Program-made: the position numbers and the translations under genes
The notes under the pieces: generated by a model
Seen by the model: the letters and a program-made list of their open reading frames with translations, nothing else
Databases searched by the model: none
What the model was told of the DNA's origin: nothing
NCBI GenBank assembly: GCA_022510685.1
Contig: JAFLTA010000024.1
Span: forward strand, 1 to 39,137
Direction of reading: 5' to 3'
Length of the DNA: 39,137 nucleotides
Source of the DNA: Lachnospiraceae bacterium
Lineage (GTDB): Bacteria; Bacillota; Clostridia; Lachnospirales; Lachnospiraceae
Shown: positions 1 through 5,406 of the stretch, piece after piece
Position numbering within the stretch: position 1 is the first letter of the stretch
Layout of the letters: each line of letters starts with the position of its first letter

Positions 1-195
1 GCAGGTCCTGCTTCCTACGGTATGACAGATACATTGGGACGTATGCACAGCGACGCACAGTTCGCAGGTTCTTCCTCTGTACCTGCCCACGTAGAGATGA
101 TGGGTCTGATCGGTGCCGGTAATAACCCAATGGTAGGTATGACCGTTGCCGTAGCCGTTTCCATCCAGGAAGCTGCTGACGCAGGCAAATTCTAA
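1..195 (+). CDS. GGGtGRT family protein, 3' end only
   Basis: An open frame runs from the first base to TAA at 193-195 and gives the last 64 residues of a protein whose start lies outside the window. The stretch containing GPASYGMTDTLGRMHSDAQF, then HVEMMGLIGAGNNPMVG and an Ala/Val-rich end, matches what I remember of the C-terminus of the GGGtGRT proteins. These are conserved in many Clostridia and have no settled function. The signature that names the family lies just upstream and is not visible here. A strong terminator follows 31 bases after the stop, so this gene ends its transcription unit. Family assignment is from recall of the sequence; no function is claimed. Confidence 0.85.
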   Translation, partial: AGPASYGMTDTLGRMHSDAQFAGSSSVPAHVEMMGLIGAGNNPMVGMTVAVAVSIQEAADAGKF

Positions 196-226
196 GATAT
201 ACGATTATATTTTATATCACATATTT

Positions 227-257
227 CGGACCGCAATACTCATGCGGTCCGTTTTTT
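227..257 (+). terminator. Rho-independent terminator after the GGGtGRT gene
   Basis: A perfect 9-bp stem (CGGACCGCA at 227-235 with TGCGGTCCG at 243-251) and a 7-nt loop are followed directly by six T. The T-run is followed by ACTTAATAGAAAAATTT, a trailer that recurs after two other terminators in this window. Confidence 0.93.
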
Positions 258-284
258 ACTTAATAGAAAAATTTCATATTTTCA

Positions 285-313
285 TGGAAACATTTCACGT
301 AATATGGTAGAAT
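285..313 (+). promoter_or_regulatory. Possible promoter of the leucine-rich surface protein gene
   Basis: TGGAAA (285-290), 17 bases, then TAGAAT (308-313). A second -10-like TATAAT lies at 320-325 but has no good -35. Downstream, the leader can form a 9-bp stem (GTGTCAAAA 333-341 with TTTTGACAC 368-376) ahead of the ribosome binding site. The promoter choice is uncertain. Confidence 0.4.
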
Positions 314-417
314 ATCTAGTATAATGATTCCGGTGTCAAAACCTTTTTTCGGTGGTATCGAGTACCTTTTTGACACTTAAATTCAGATGGAAAATTTGTA
401 TAAAGGAGACTAACGAT

Positions 418-1677
418 ATGACAAAAAAACGTATTATCGCACTGGTTAGTGCAGTAGCATTACTATTCAGCGGAAACAGTGCCGGTATTTCTGCACAGGC
501 AGCATCCAAAAAGGCAGTTTCCCTTTCCAAGACCAGTATCACCTTGAAAAAGGGTAAGACAAAGACACTCAAGCTAAAAAAAGCTGCAAAAGTAAAAATC
601 AAATCCAAGAAATTTACTTCAACTAAGAAAAGTGTTGCAACGGTGTCTAAGTCCGGAAAAATCAAGGCAAAAAAAGCCGGCAAGGCCACCATTAAAGTGA
701 AAGTGAAGTATAAGCAGAATAAAAAAACGAAAACGAAAACCTTAAAGTGTAAAGTGACAGTGACAGGCAGCACGACAAAACCAAAGAATACCAGCACTCC
801 AACCAAAAAACCGGGAACGACTCAATCGACAAATCCTCCTGCCACTCCGACACCAACGCCGACTCAGCCACCGGAGGATTTTGATAAGGATGCAGGATTA
901 TATGACGCGGAAGGAAATGTAGTAAAATCGTGGACAGACCTGAAGGAGGACGGATATATCAGTGTAGATAATCGTGAATTAAAAGCCTCCGATACGTTTA
1001 ATAGCTATATGGGAAGTTCCTCTGGCACTATCCTTATTGTAGGTGGAAATGAGGTAAATTATATTGCGGAAAACGCTTTTAATAACTGTAACAATTTGAC
1101 TGAAATCCGTATGCCCGACTCTGACACCACTTCTGACGATTTAGGTATATCCAGTATTGGAGATTATGCATTTGAAGGATGTAGTAATTTGACCATAGTG
1201 CATGTCCCTGACGAATTGACAGATATCGGAGAAGGTGCATTTAAAAATTGTAGCAGTCTGGTTACGATTAACATGCCTGATGGTGTGACAATGCTTTGGG
1301 ATTCCGTATTTGAAGGATGTAGCAGTTTGGAAAGCATTGCGATTAACAAAGTAACCTATTTTAGAGATTATGCATTTAAAGGATGTAGCAGTCTGAATAA
1401 CATTTCTCTTGAGAAGGTAACTACCATTGGAAATGAATCATTTGCTGGATGTACCAGCTTAACAAACTTTACTATTTCCACATATAAAATTTCTAGTACT
1501 GATCCGACATACATTAGCATTGGTAATGATGCTTTTAAAGGCGTCCCATTAGTTATTACCGACTACGAAGATGATAATTGCCCATGGGGTGCAGAGCGTG
1601 TTCAGAGGTTAGATGGCACAGTAGTTTATCCGGCATCATCAGGAGTTCAGCCGGAGACAGACGACAGCACAACCTAA
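418..1677 (+). CDS. Secreted BspA-like leucine-rich repeat surface protein with lysine-rich Big_2-like domain
   Basis: The product is a 419-residue secreted protein. The start at 418 is chosen because AAAGGAG lies at 402-408; the frame is open further upstream but without a ribosome binding site. A signal peptide covers about residues 1-29, with likely cleavage after AQA. Residues 31-117 form a very lysine-rich bacterial Ig-like (Big_2-type) module, with the usual segments KTSITLKKGKTKTLK and SKSGKIKAKKAGKATIKV. Residues 118-153 are a Thr/Pro linker. Residues 215-380 hold seven BspA-type leucine-rich repeats of the pattern AF.GCSSL..I (for example AFKGCSSLNNI). No LPXTG, SLH or other anchor is visible, so how it stays at the surface is unclear; the basic Ig module could bind anionic wall polymers. 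BspA-like repeats in other bacteria take part in adhesion, and that role is only inferred here. Confidence 0.88.
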   Translation: MTKKRIIALVSAVALLFSGNSAGISAQAASKKAVSLSKTSITLKKGKTKTLKLKKAAKVKIKSKKFTSTKKSVATVSKSGKIKAKKAGKATIKVKVKYKQNKKTKTKTLKCKVTVTGSTTKPKNTSTPTKKPGTTQSTNPPATPTPTPTQPPEDFDKDAGLYDAEGNVVKSWTDLKEDGYISVDNRELKASDTFNSYMGSSSGTILIVGGNEVNYIAENAFNNCNNLTEIRMPDSDTTSDDLGISSIGDYAFEGCSNLTIVHVPDELTDIGEGAFKNCSSLVTINMPDGVTMLWDSVFEGCSSLESIAINKVTYFRDYAFKGCSSLNNISLEKVTTIGNESFAGCTSLTNFTISTYKISSTDPTYISIGNDAFKGVPLVITDYEDDNCPWGAERVQRLDGTVVYPASSGVQPETDDSTT

Positions 1678-1730
1678 AGTGACAGATCGATAAGACACAT
1701 TACGTAAGAAAGAGTTTCGCTTGCGAAACT

Positions 1731-1801
1731 CTCCGCCTGCGGCGGGTTGCTGCAGGCAACATTTTCCAATCCGCCGCAGTGCGATCCTGCGGAGATTTTT
1801 T
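1731..1801 (+). terminator. Branched terminator-like structure after the leucine-rich protein gene
   Basis: The outer stem CTCCGC (1731-1736) pairs with GCGGAG (1789-1794). Inside it, CTGCGGCGG (1737-1745) pairs with CCGCCGCAG (1771-1779), and a small GTTGC/GCAAC hairpin sits in the middle. The outer stem is followed by A and six T. Just upstream, AGAGTTTCGC/GCGAAACTCT (1711-1732) forms another hairpin. This is probably the terminator of the surface-protein gene. Confidence 0.65.
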
Positions 1802-1900
1802 ATCGAATAGGAGGAATTTCCTATTCGATAAATAGAACAGACCGGAGTATTAACCCCGGTCTGTTTTTGCTTAATAGAAAATTTCTCCTATTCGATAAAA
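1798..1900. repeat. 103-bp palindromic element with 22-bp inverted ends
   Basis: The left arm 1798-1819 and right arm 1879-1900 are inverted copies of each other over 22 bases with one mismatch. A third copy of the core (TCCTATTCGATA, 1819-1830) lies right after the left arm, so the left arm has two possible partners. A complete terminator sits between the arms. The element fills the gap between two convergent genes. It could be a small non-autonomous palindromic repeat or a locally evolved double terminator; no clear target-site duplication is visible. Confidence 0.6.
1836..1868. terminator. Terminator between convergent genes
   Basis: A 10-bp stem (AACAGACCGG 1836-1845 with CCGGTCTGTT 1856-1865) has a 10-nt loop and ends in a T-run on the plus strand, then GCTTAATAGAAAATTT. 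On the minus strand the T tract is weaker, but the hairpin is well placed to stop the muramidase transcript as well. Confidence 0.85.
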
Positions 1901-1908
1901 GATGCTTC

Positions 1909-2784
1909 TTATTTCTTCCGAACAAACTGAACGTTGAGATCCACTCTGCCCGGAACCCCTTTTACTTTGCCGCTGGAAGTGTACTGCCAGAAAGAGAAGC
2001 GGTAAGGTGTCTGTGGTTTCTTTTTATAATCTGCGTACCAGACAGGATATTTTTCTATCTTCTTCATATCAAACAGGAATGCCTCCCAGTACATATTACT
2101 GTATACCATTGTCTCATATCCGGCTTTTTTAATTTTATTGCAAAAAGCTAACGTGTTTTTGGTAAACTGTTTCCCCGAAACTTTGTCAGTTCTTGCACGG
2201 GCATTTACGATTCTCTCCGGATCATATACGATAGGCAAATCCAGTTTCTTTCCGTTTAGTGTTTTCAGTACAAATTTTGCCTCCTCCAAGGCTTCTTTTC
2301 GATTTACTGCCTGGGAAAAGAAGTATACGCCCACATCAATACCGGCTTTCCGCGCATTTTTTAGATTCTTGCGAAACTGTCTGTCAATATTCAGACTGCC
2401 CTTTCCGGAGTATCCCCTGTATCCAATACGGATAAATGCAAACGAAATCCCTGCTTTTTTGACTTTTTTCCAGTTAATCGTACCATTATGGTGTGAAACA
2501 TCAATGCCCTTTCGGATTGTATACCGTTCATCCTGATAACGGATAATATTCTTTTTCTTGTCATTGACCAGACAGGACCAATCATAATCGTGCTGTTTGA
2601 CGTTCTTTTTTATGTTTGTTTTGTACCATTTCTTCGTCTGCTCATCATAAAAACGCAACTTCTTGCCGGTAGCGTTTTCTTTAGACAAGCACAGTGCGTA
2701 GGAATTACACAAGGATAGGGAAGTAGTAACTGTTATGAGCAGCAGCCCTGCTATGATACGAAAAATATGTTTTCTCTTTTTCAT
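1909..2784 (-). CDS. Secreted GH25 muramidase (lysozyme family)
   Basis: The product is a 291-residue protein that should cleave the MurNAc-GlcNAc backbone of peptidoglycan. The start at 2784 is preferred to a longer frame beginning at 2892 because GAGG lies just upstream and the product then begins with a good signal peptide (MKKRKHIFRIIAGLLLITVT). Residues 31-88 are a lysine-rich region of unknown fold. The GH25 domain runs from about residue 92 to 288: GIDVSHHNG (Asp95), LPIVYDPE with the Asp188/Glu190 pair, VYSNMYW, VWYADY, and a C-terminal FWQY...VDLN segment. The Asp-Pro-Glu form is a small variation on the more usual DWE or DVE. There are no phage genes nearby, so this looks like a housekeeping or defensive wall hydrolase rather than an endolysin. 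It is divergent from the DUF3877-like gene. Confidence 0.92.
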   Translation of the reverse strand: MKKRKHIFRIIAGLLLITVTTSLSLCNSYALCLSKENATGKKLRFYDEQTKKWYKTNIKKNVKQHDYDWSCLVNDKKKNIIRYQDERYTIRKGIDVSHHNGTINWKKVKKAGISFAFIRIGYRGYSGKGSLNIDRQFRKNLKNARKAGIDVGVYFFSQAVNRKEALEEAKFVLKTLNGKKLDLPIVYDPERIVNARARTDKVSGKQFTKNTLAFCNKIKKAGYETMVYSNMYWEAFLFDMKKIEKYPVWYADYKKKPQTPYRFSFWQYTSSGKVKGVPGRVDLNVQFVRKK

Positions 2785-2829
2785 ATTGTCCTCACATTCT
2801 GCCGTATCACCGGCTCGATTACTGCATTT

Positions 2830-2858
2830 ATTATAAATGAACAGTTTCGGAAAAGCAA
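2830..2858 (-). promoter_or_regulatory. Promoter of the GH25 muramidase gene
   Basis: Read on the minus strand: TTGCTT (-35, 2858-2853), 17 bases, TATAAT (-10, 2835-2830). It lies about 45 bases upstream of the chosen start codon. Confidence 0.65.
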
Positions 2859-2907
2859 ACCGGCATGATGGTTGTATATTGTCGAAACGCAAAAAAAAGA
2901 CGTTTCA

Positions 2908-2934
2908 TTGACATTTTTGGGAGATTCCTATAAT
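2908..2934 (+). promoter_or_regulatory. Promoter of the DUF3877-like gene
   Basis: A consensus TTGACA (2908-2913) and a consensus TATAAT (2929-2934) are separated by only 15 bases, a short spacer that would tend to lower basal strength. TAAGGAG follows at 2954-2960, ahead of the start at 2967. Confidence 0.65.
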
Positions 2935-2966
2935 CTATTTCATAGAATTTATGTAAGGAGCCGGCT

Positions 2967-3500
2967 ATGAATACGAAGAAACTGGAACAAAATTTAATTG
3001 ACCTCGTCAAGGAACAGCAGGCAAAGCTTGGCTATCGCAAAGAATCTGTTCAGTTATTTTACCCTTTAAGCAGCCTGCAACATATATTAGAGTGTCATTG
3101 CGATATTACGAAAATATTATATCATTTGAATCAAATTTCTGATATGTTCACAGATACTTTGGGGCATATAACAATAACCCACTCGGGGGAACAGTTTTGT
3201 TTCCATATCCCGCCCGAAGGCTCTGAATGGGTACACCAACATATTTCCGACACAGAGTTTATAGTGCAGTTGGTGGAACTGGTAGGAAGACACGGCTGTA
3301 CCATGGATAAAATTTTTCACCTCTTTGAGAAACAGGACAATCCGGTACACACGGAACAGGTATCCCATGGAGAATTTGATTATCTCATATATTTTGAAAG
3401 CGGAGAGGATAACTATTATTATTGTTTTAAGAAAGAGGGCGAGCATATGATATATCACCGTTTTCTTCCGGAGGATTATGCTGACTTTAATTTTAACTAG
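2967..3500 (+). CDS. DUF3877-like protein of unknown function
   Basis: The product is 177 residues with a good ribosome binding site (TAAGGAG, 7 bases before ATG). It has no signal peptide or membrane segment, so it should be cytoplasmic. The N-terminus (NLIDLVKEQQAKLGYRKESV, then LFYPLSSL) and the pattern of short acidic and aromatic stretches resemble the DUF3877 family of Lachnospiraceae as I recall it; no function is known. The C-terminal half is acidic and Tyr/Phe-rich (YLIYFESGEDNYYYCF). It has its own promoter. Its TAG stop (3498-3500) lies inside a 40-bp sequence that is repeated at the 3' end of aroB, so its last codon may have been shaped by that repeat. Confidence 0.72.
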   Translation: MNTKKLEQNLIDLVKEQQAKLGYRKESVQLFYPLSSLQHILECHCDITKILYHLNQISDMFTDTLGHITITHSGEQFCFHIPPEGSEWVHQHISDTEFIVQLVELVGRHGCTMDKIFHLFEKQDNPVHTEQVSHGEFDYLIYFESGEDNYYYCFKKEGEHMIYHRFLPEDYADFNFN

Positions 3501-3533
3501 ACTTTATTCGCCGAATGAATCTTTCATATGCTG
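3494..3533 (+). repeat. 40-bp direct repeat, copy A
   Basis: These 40 bases match 10879-10918 at 37 positions in the same orientation, including a 26-base exact run (3500-3525). Copy B is the 3' end of aroB. Read on the minus strand, copy A would encode HMKDSFGE followed by a stop, against HTKDSFGE and a stop in AroB. No further aroB sequence is visible beyond the repeat. Confidence 0.9.
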
Positions 3534-3603
3534 TTTAATTTTTATAAGAACAGTATAAATAAAGCTCTTAACCGTAAAGCGAAGAATGAATTTAAAATTT
3601 AAT

Positions 3604-3632
3604 TTTACTTTTTCGAAAATTTGTTGTATAAT
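3604..3632 (+). promoter_or_regulatory. Promoter of the lysine-rich lipoprotein gene
   Basis: TTTACT (3604-3609), 17 bases, consensus TATAAT (3627-3632). A perfect 12-base palindrome, AACATTAATGTT (3648-3659), lies about ten bases downstream of the expected transcription start and could be an operator. Confidence 0.7.
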
Positions 3633-3700
3633 TTCTATGGATACATTAACATTAATGTTTCCGACATCTTACAAAAAATAAAAATAGGAGGGTGTATACT

Positions 3701-4579
3701 ATGAAAAACAAAGTATGTATCATGTTACTGTTGGTTTTAACGTTTATCTTATGTAGTTGTGCGAATGTTCAAGATTCCTTTTCTATCTCATCTGACAATA
3801 AGATAACGGAGACTTTTACCATTGCCTATGAGAAAGCGGCTACGGATGCAGGATTGAAAGAGCTGGGACTCGGAAGTTATGATGAGATTCAAAAGCTTCC
3901 TGTAAAAACGATTGATGGTACTGAATACTATATAGAAGAAGAAGCAAATACATATACCGCTGCTGAATTTGAAAAAACATATGCAGATGTACTTGCAAAC
4001 AAGAATAAATTTTATGCCTATTTTACAGATATAAATGAAGACTTATCCCTTGCCGGTGCAGATGAAATGGTATCCTATATTGACTTTATTTCCTTTGGAG
4101 TTACCTTGCCATCTGCCATTGTAAAAACAAACGGAACAAAAGACGGAGATAAGACTGCAACCTGGAAATATACAATGAATGAGTTAAAGGGTATTAAAAA
4201 TCTGGAGATGTATGCATATACGGCAAACGATCCGGGAAATGTCTCTGCCGACCGTCAAACGGTAATCAAAAAACTGAAAGCGGCAATGGCGACTCCGACA
4301 CCTAAGCCGGACAAAAAAGCGCCGGTTATCAAAGGGGTTAAGAACAATAAAAAATATAAGAAAAAAGCGACTGTATATGTAAAAGATAACGTGAAAATCA
4401 AGAAAGTGACCGTAAACGGAAAGAAAGTAAAACTTACAAAAGTGAAAAAAGGAAAATATAAGGGTTACTATAAGTTCACGGTGAAGAAAAAGGGCAAAAA
4501 GAAGAAATATATCAAATATAAGATTATTGCTACAGATACTTCAGGAAACAAGAAGAAAGTCACGATAAAAATCAAATAA
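3701..4579 (+). CDS. Lipoprotein with lysine-rich C-terminal Ig-like domain
   Basis: The product is 292 residues. The start is ATG 3701, nine bases after AGGAGG (3686-3691). The N-terminus MKNKVCIMLLLVLTFILCSC ends in a lipobox-like LCSC, which suggests lipid attachment at Cys20 and an extracellular protein. Residues about 25-195 form a mostly acidic/polar region I do not recognise. A short TPTPKPD linker follows. The last ~90 residues are extremely basic (over a third Lys) with a VTVNGKKV / IIATDTSGNKKKVTIKIK pattern typical of bacterial Ig-like or fibronectin-like modules. The basic domain could hold the protein against teichoic acids, but that is inference. It is a single-gene unit with its own promoter and a strong terminator. 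Confidence 0.82.
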   Translation: MKNKVCIMLLLVLTFILCSCANVQDSFSISSDNKITETFTIAYEKAATDAGLKELGLGSYDEIQKLPVKTIDGTEYYIEEEANTYTAAEFEKTYADVLANKNKFYAYFTDINEDLSLAGADEMVSYIDFISFGVTLPSAIVKTNGTKDGDKTATWKYTMNELKGIKNLEMYAYTANDPGNVSADRQTVIKKLKAAMATPTPKPDKKAPVIKGVKNNKKYKKKATVYVKDNVKIKKVTVNGKKVKLTKVKKGKYKGYYKFTVKKKGKKKKYIKYKIIATDTSGNKKKVTIKIK

Positions 4580-4601
4580 TAAAATACATGATATGATTAC
4601 G

Positions 4602-4635
4602 GGATATTGGAACTTCGGTTCCAATATCCTTTTTT
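4602..4635 (+). terminator. Terminator of the lipoprotein gene
   Basis: A perfect 12-bp stem (GGATATTGGAAC 4602-4613, GTTCCAATATCC 4618-4629) is closed by a stable TTCG loop and followed by six T. The trailer GCTTAATAGGAAACTTT comes next. Confidence 0.96.
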
Positions 4636-4683
4636 GCTTAATAGGAAACTTTATAAAAACCGAAAATTTGTTCGATTTATGTA

Positions 4684-4712
4684 TTGACAAACATCCGTTC
4701 GTGTTGTATAGT
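4684..4712 (+). promoter_or_regulatory. Promoter of the YneA-like LysM gene
   Basis: Consensus TTGACA (4684-4689), 17 bases, TATAGT (4707-4712). This is one of the best promoters in the window, and a LexA-type box covers its expected transcription start. Confidence 0.85.
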
Positions 4713-4718
4713 ATATAC

Positions 4719-4732
4719 AGAACAAATGTTCC
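4719..4732 (+). promoter_or_regulatory. LexA (SOS) box over the transcription start
   Basis: AGAACAAATGTTCC matches the Bacillus-type SOS box CGAACRNRYGTTYC at 13 of 14 positions and contains the perfect dyad GAAC-N4-GTTC. It starts seven bases after the -10 box, so bound LexA would block RNA polymerase. It is the only such box found by eye in the window. Confidence 0.8.
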
Positions 4733-4766
4733 GAACGTATTTTTGAAACATAAGGAGGACAGCATT

Positions 4767-5108
4767 ATGAAAAAAATAGCTTTACCGAGGATATTTTTCG
4801 TTTTTATCATATTAGGCATTGTTATTTATGCCGGAATACATGTTCAACACACTATGACCACCCATGCAGAAGCAGCAATCGATCGGGAGAGGATTACTTA
4901 TGTATCCGTGCTTATCACTGCATCGGATACTCTCAGCACTATAGCAGATAGACATTACTGCAAGGAATTTGGTTCCATGGAGGATTATGTAAAGGAAATT
5001 CGTCAATATAATTCCTTAAAAAGCGATTCCATTTACGCCGGAAACCACTTGATTGTCCCTATATATAATGCTGTAGATGCCAATTCGGAGATAGCCGGCA
5101 CTAATTAA
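4767..5108 (+). CDS. YneA-like SOS-induced membrane LysM protein, probable cell-division suppressor
   Basis: The product is 113 residues. ATG 4767 is eight bases after TAAGGAGG. One membrane segment covers residues about 7-24 (IALPRIFFVFIILGIVIYAG). A LysM-like domain covers about 45-100 (Val-Leu-Ile...SDTLSTIADRHY ... IRQYNSL ... AGNHLIVPIY). Size and plan match B. subtilis YneA (about 105 residues, TM plus LysM), which is made in the SOS response and delays division after DNA damage, acting at the membrane/wall. The LexA box in the promoter supports that role. In Bacilli yneA is divergent from lexA; no lexA is present here. A gene for another membrane-anchored LysM protein is the alternative, but the SOS box makes this less likely. 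The family role is established for YneA; the assignment here is inference from domain order and regulation. Confidence 0.78.
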   Translation: MKKIALPRIFFVFIILGIVIYAGIHVQHTMTTHAEAAIDRERITYVSVLITASDTLSTIADRHYCKEFGSMEDYVKEIRQYNSLKSDSIYAGNHLIVPIYNAVDANSEIAGTN

Positions 5109-5273
5109 TAACTATCATGACAATAGCTGTGTTCTTTTATACTGTGTTATTATATAACGCACTTCCTTCCATTGTTTTGCGCCCCCTTTTGCAAAATGAA
5201 TAGGATGCAGGAGAGTAGGAATCCCCCTTTTTCCATCTGATCTCCTGGTATTTGCGTTTGTAATATACTATAC

Positions 5274-5311
5274 ATGTGGAATTGCAAACATATTTGTAAT
5301 TCCACATTTTT
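5274..5311 (+). terminator. Terminator in the 5109-5406 gap
   Basis: A 15-bp stem with one mismatch (5274-5288 with 5293-5307) is followed by four T. It lies 165 bases after the LysM gene stop. The intervening 5109-5273 contains only a weak TTTTGC/GCAAAA hairpin near 5175-5193 and no convincing gene. Confidence 0.75.
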
Positions 5312-5333
5312 CCATATTTTCCTTATATTTGAC

Positions 5334-5362
5334 TTGATTTTGCTTGATTTGCCTGTTAAGAT
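5334..5362 (+). promoter_or_regulatory. Probable promoter of the amidase gene
   Basis: TTGATT (5334-5339), 17 bases, TAAGAT (5357-5362), about 45 bases ahead of the start codon at 5407. Confidence 0.5.
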
Positions 5363-5406
5363 AACATTTGTGCAACAAATACATTACGAAAAAGGGATGA
5401 AAAACT

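Noticed and set aside
352-417. Upstream in-frame extension of the leucine-rich surface protein
   Set aside because: No ribosome binding site, and it would place 22 residues ahead of a clear signal peptide; ATG 418 has AAAGGAG.
1747-2151. Open frame across the structured gap and the end of the muramidase gene
   Set aside because: It runs through hairpins, inverted repeats and a terminator and then antisense to the GH25 gene; no ribosome binding site.
2924-2957. Partial likeness to a Firmicutes dif site (TTCCTATAAT ... TTATGTAA)
   Set aside because: The two half-like pieces are about ten bases too far apart, and the first is explained by the -10 box and the second by the ribosome binding site of the DUF3877-like gene.
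4593-4766. Upstream in-frame extension of the LysM gene from 4593
   Set aside because: It would pass through a strong terminator, the promoter and the LexA box; the ATG at 4767 has an ideal TAAGGAGG eight bases upstream.
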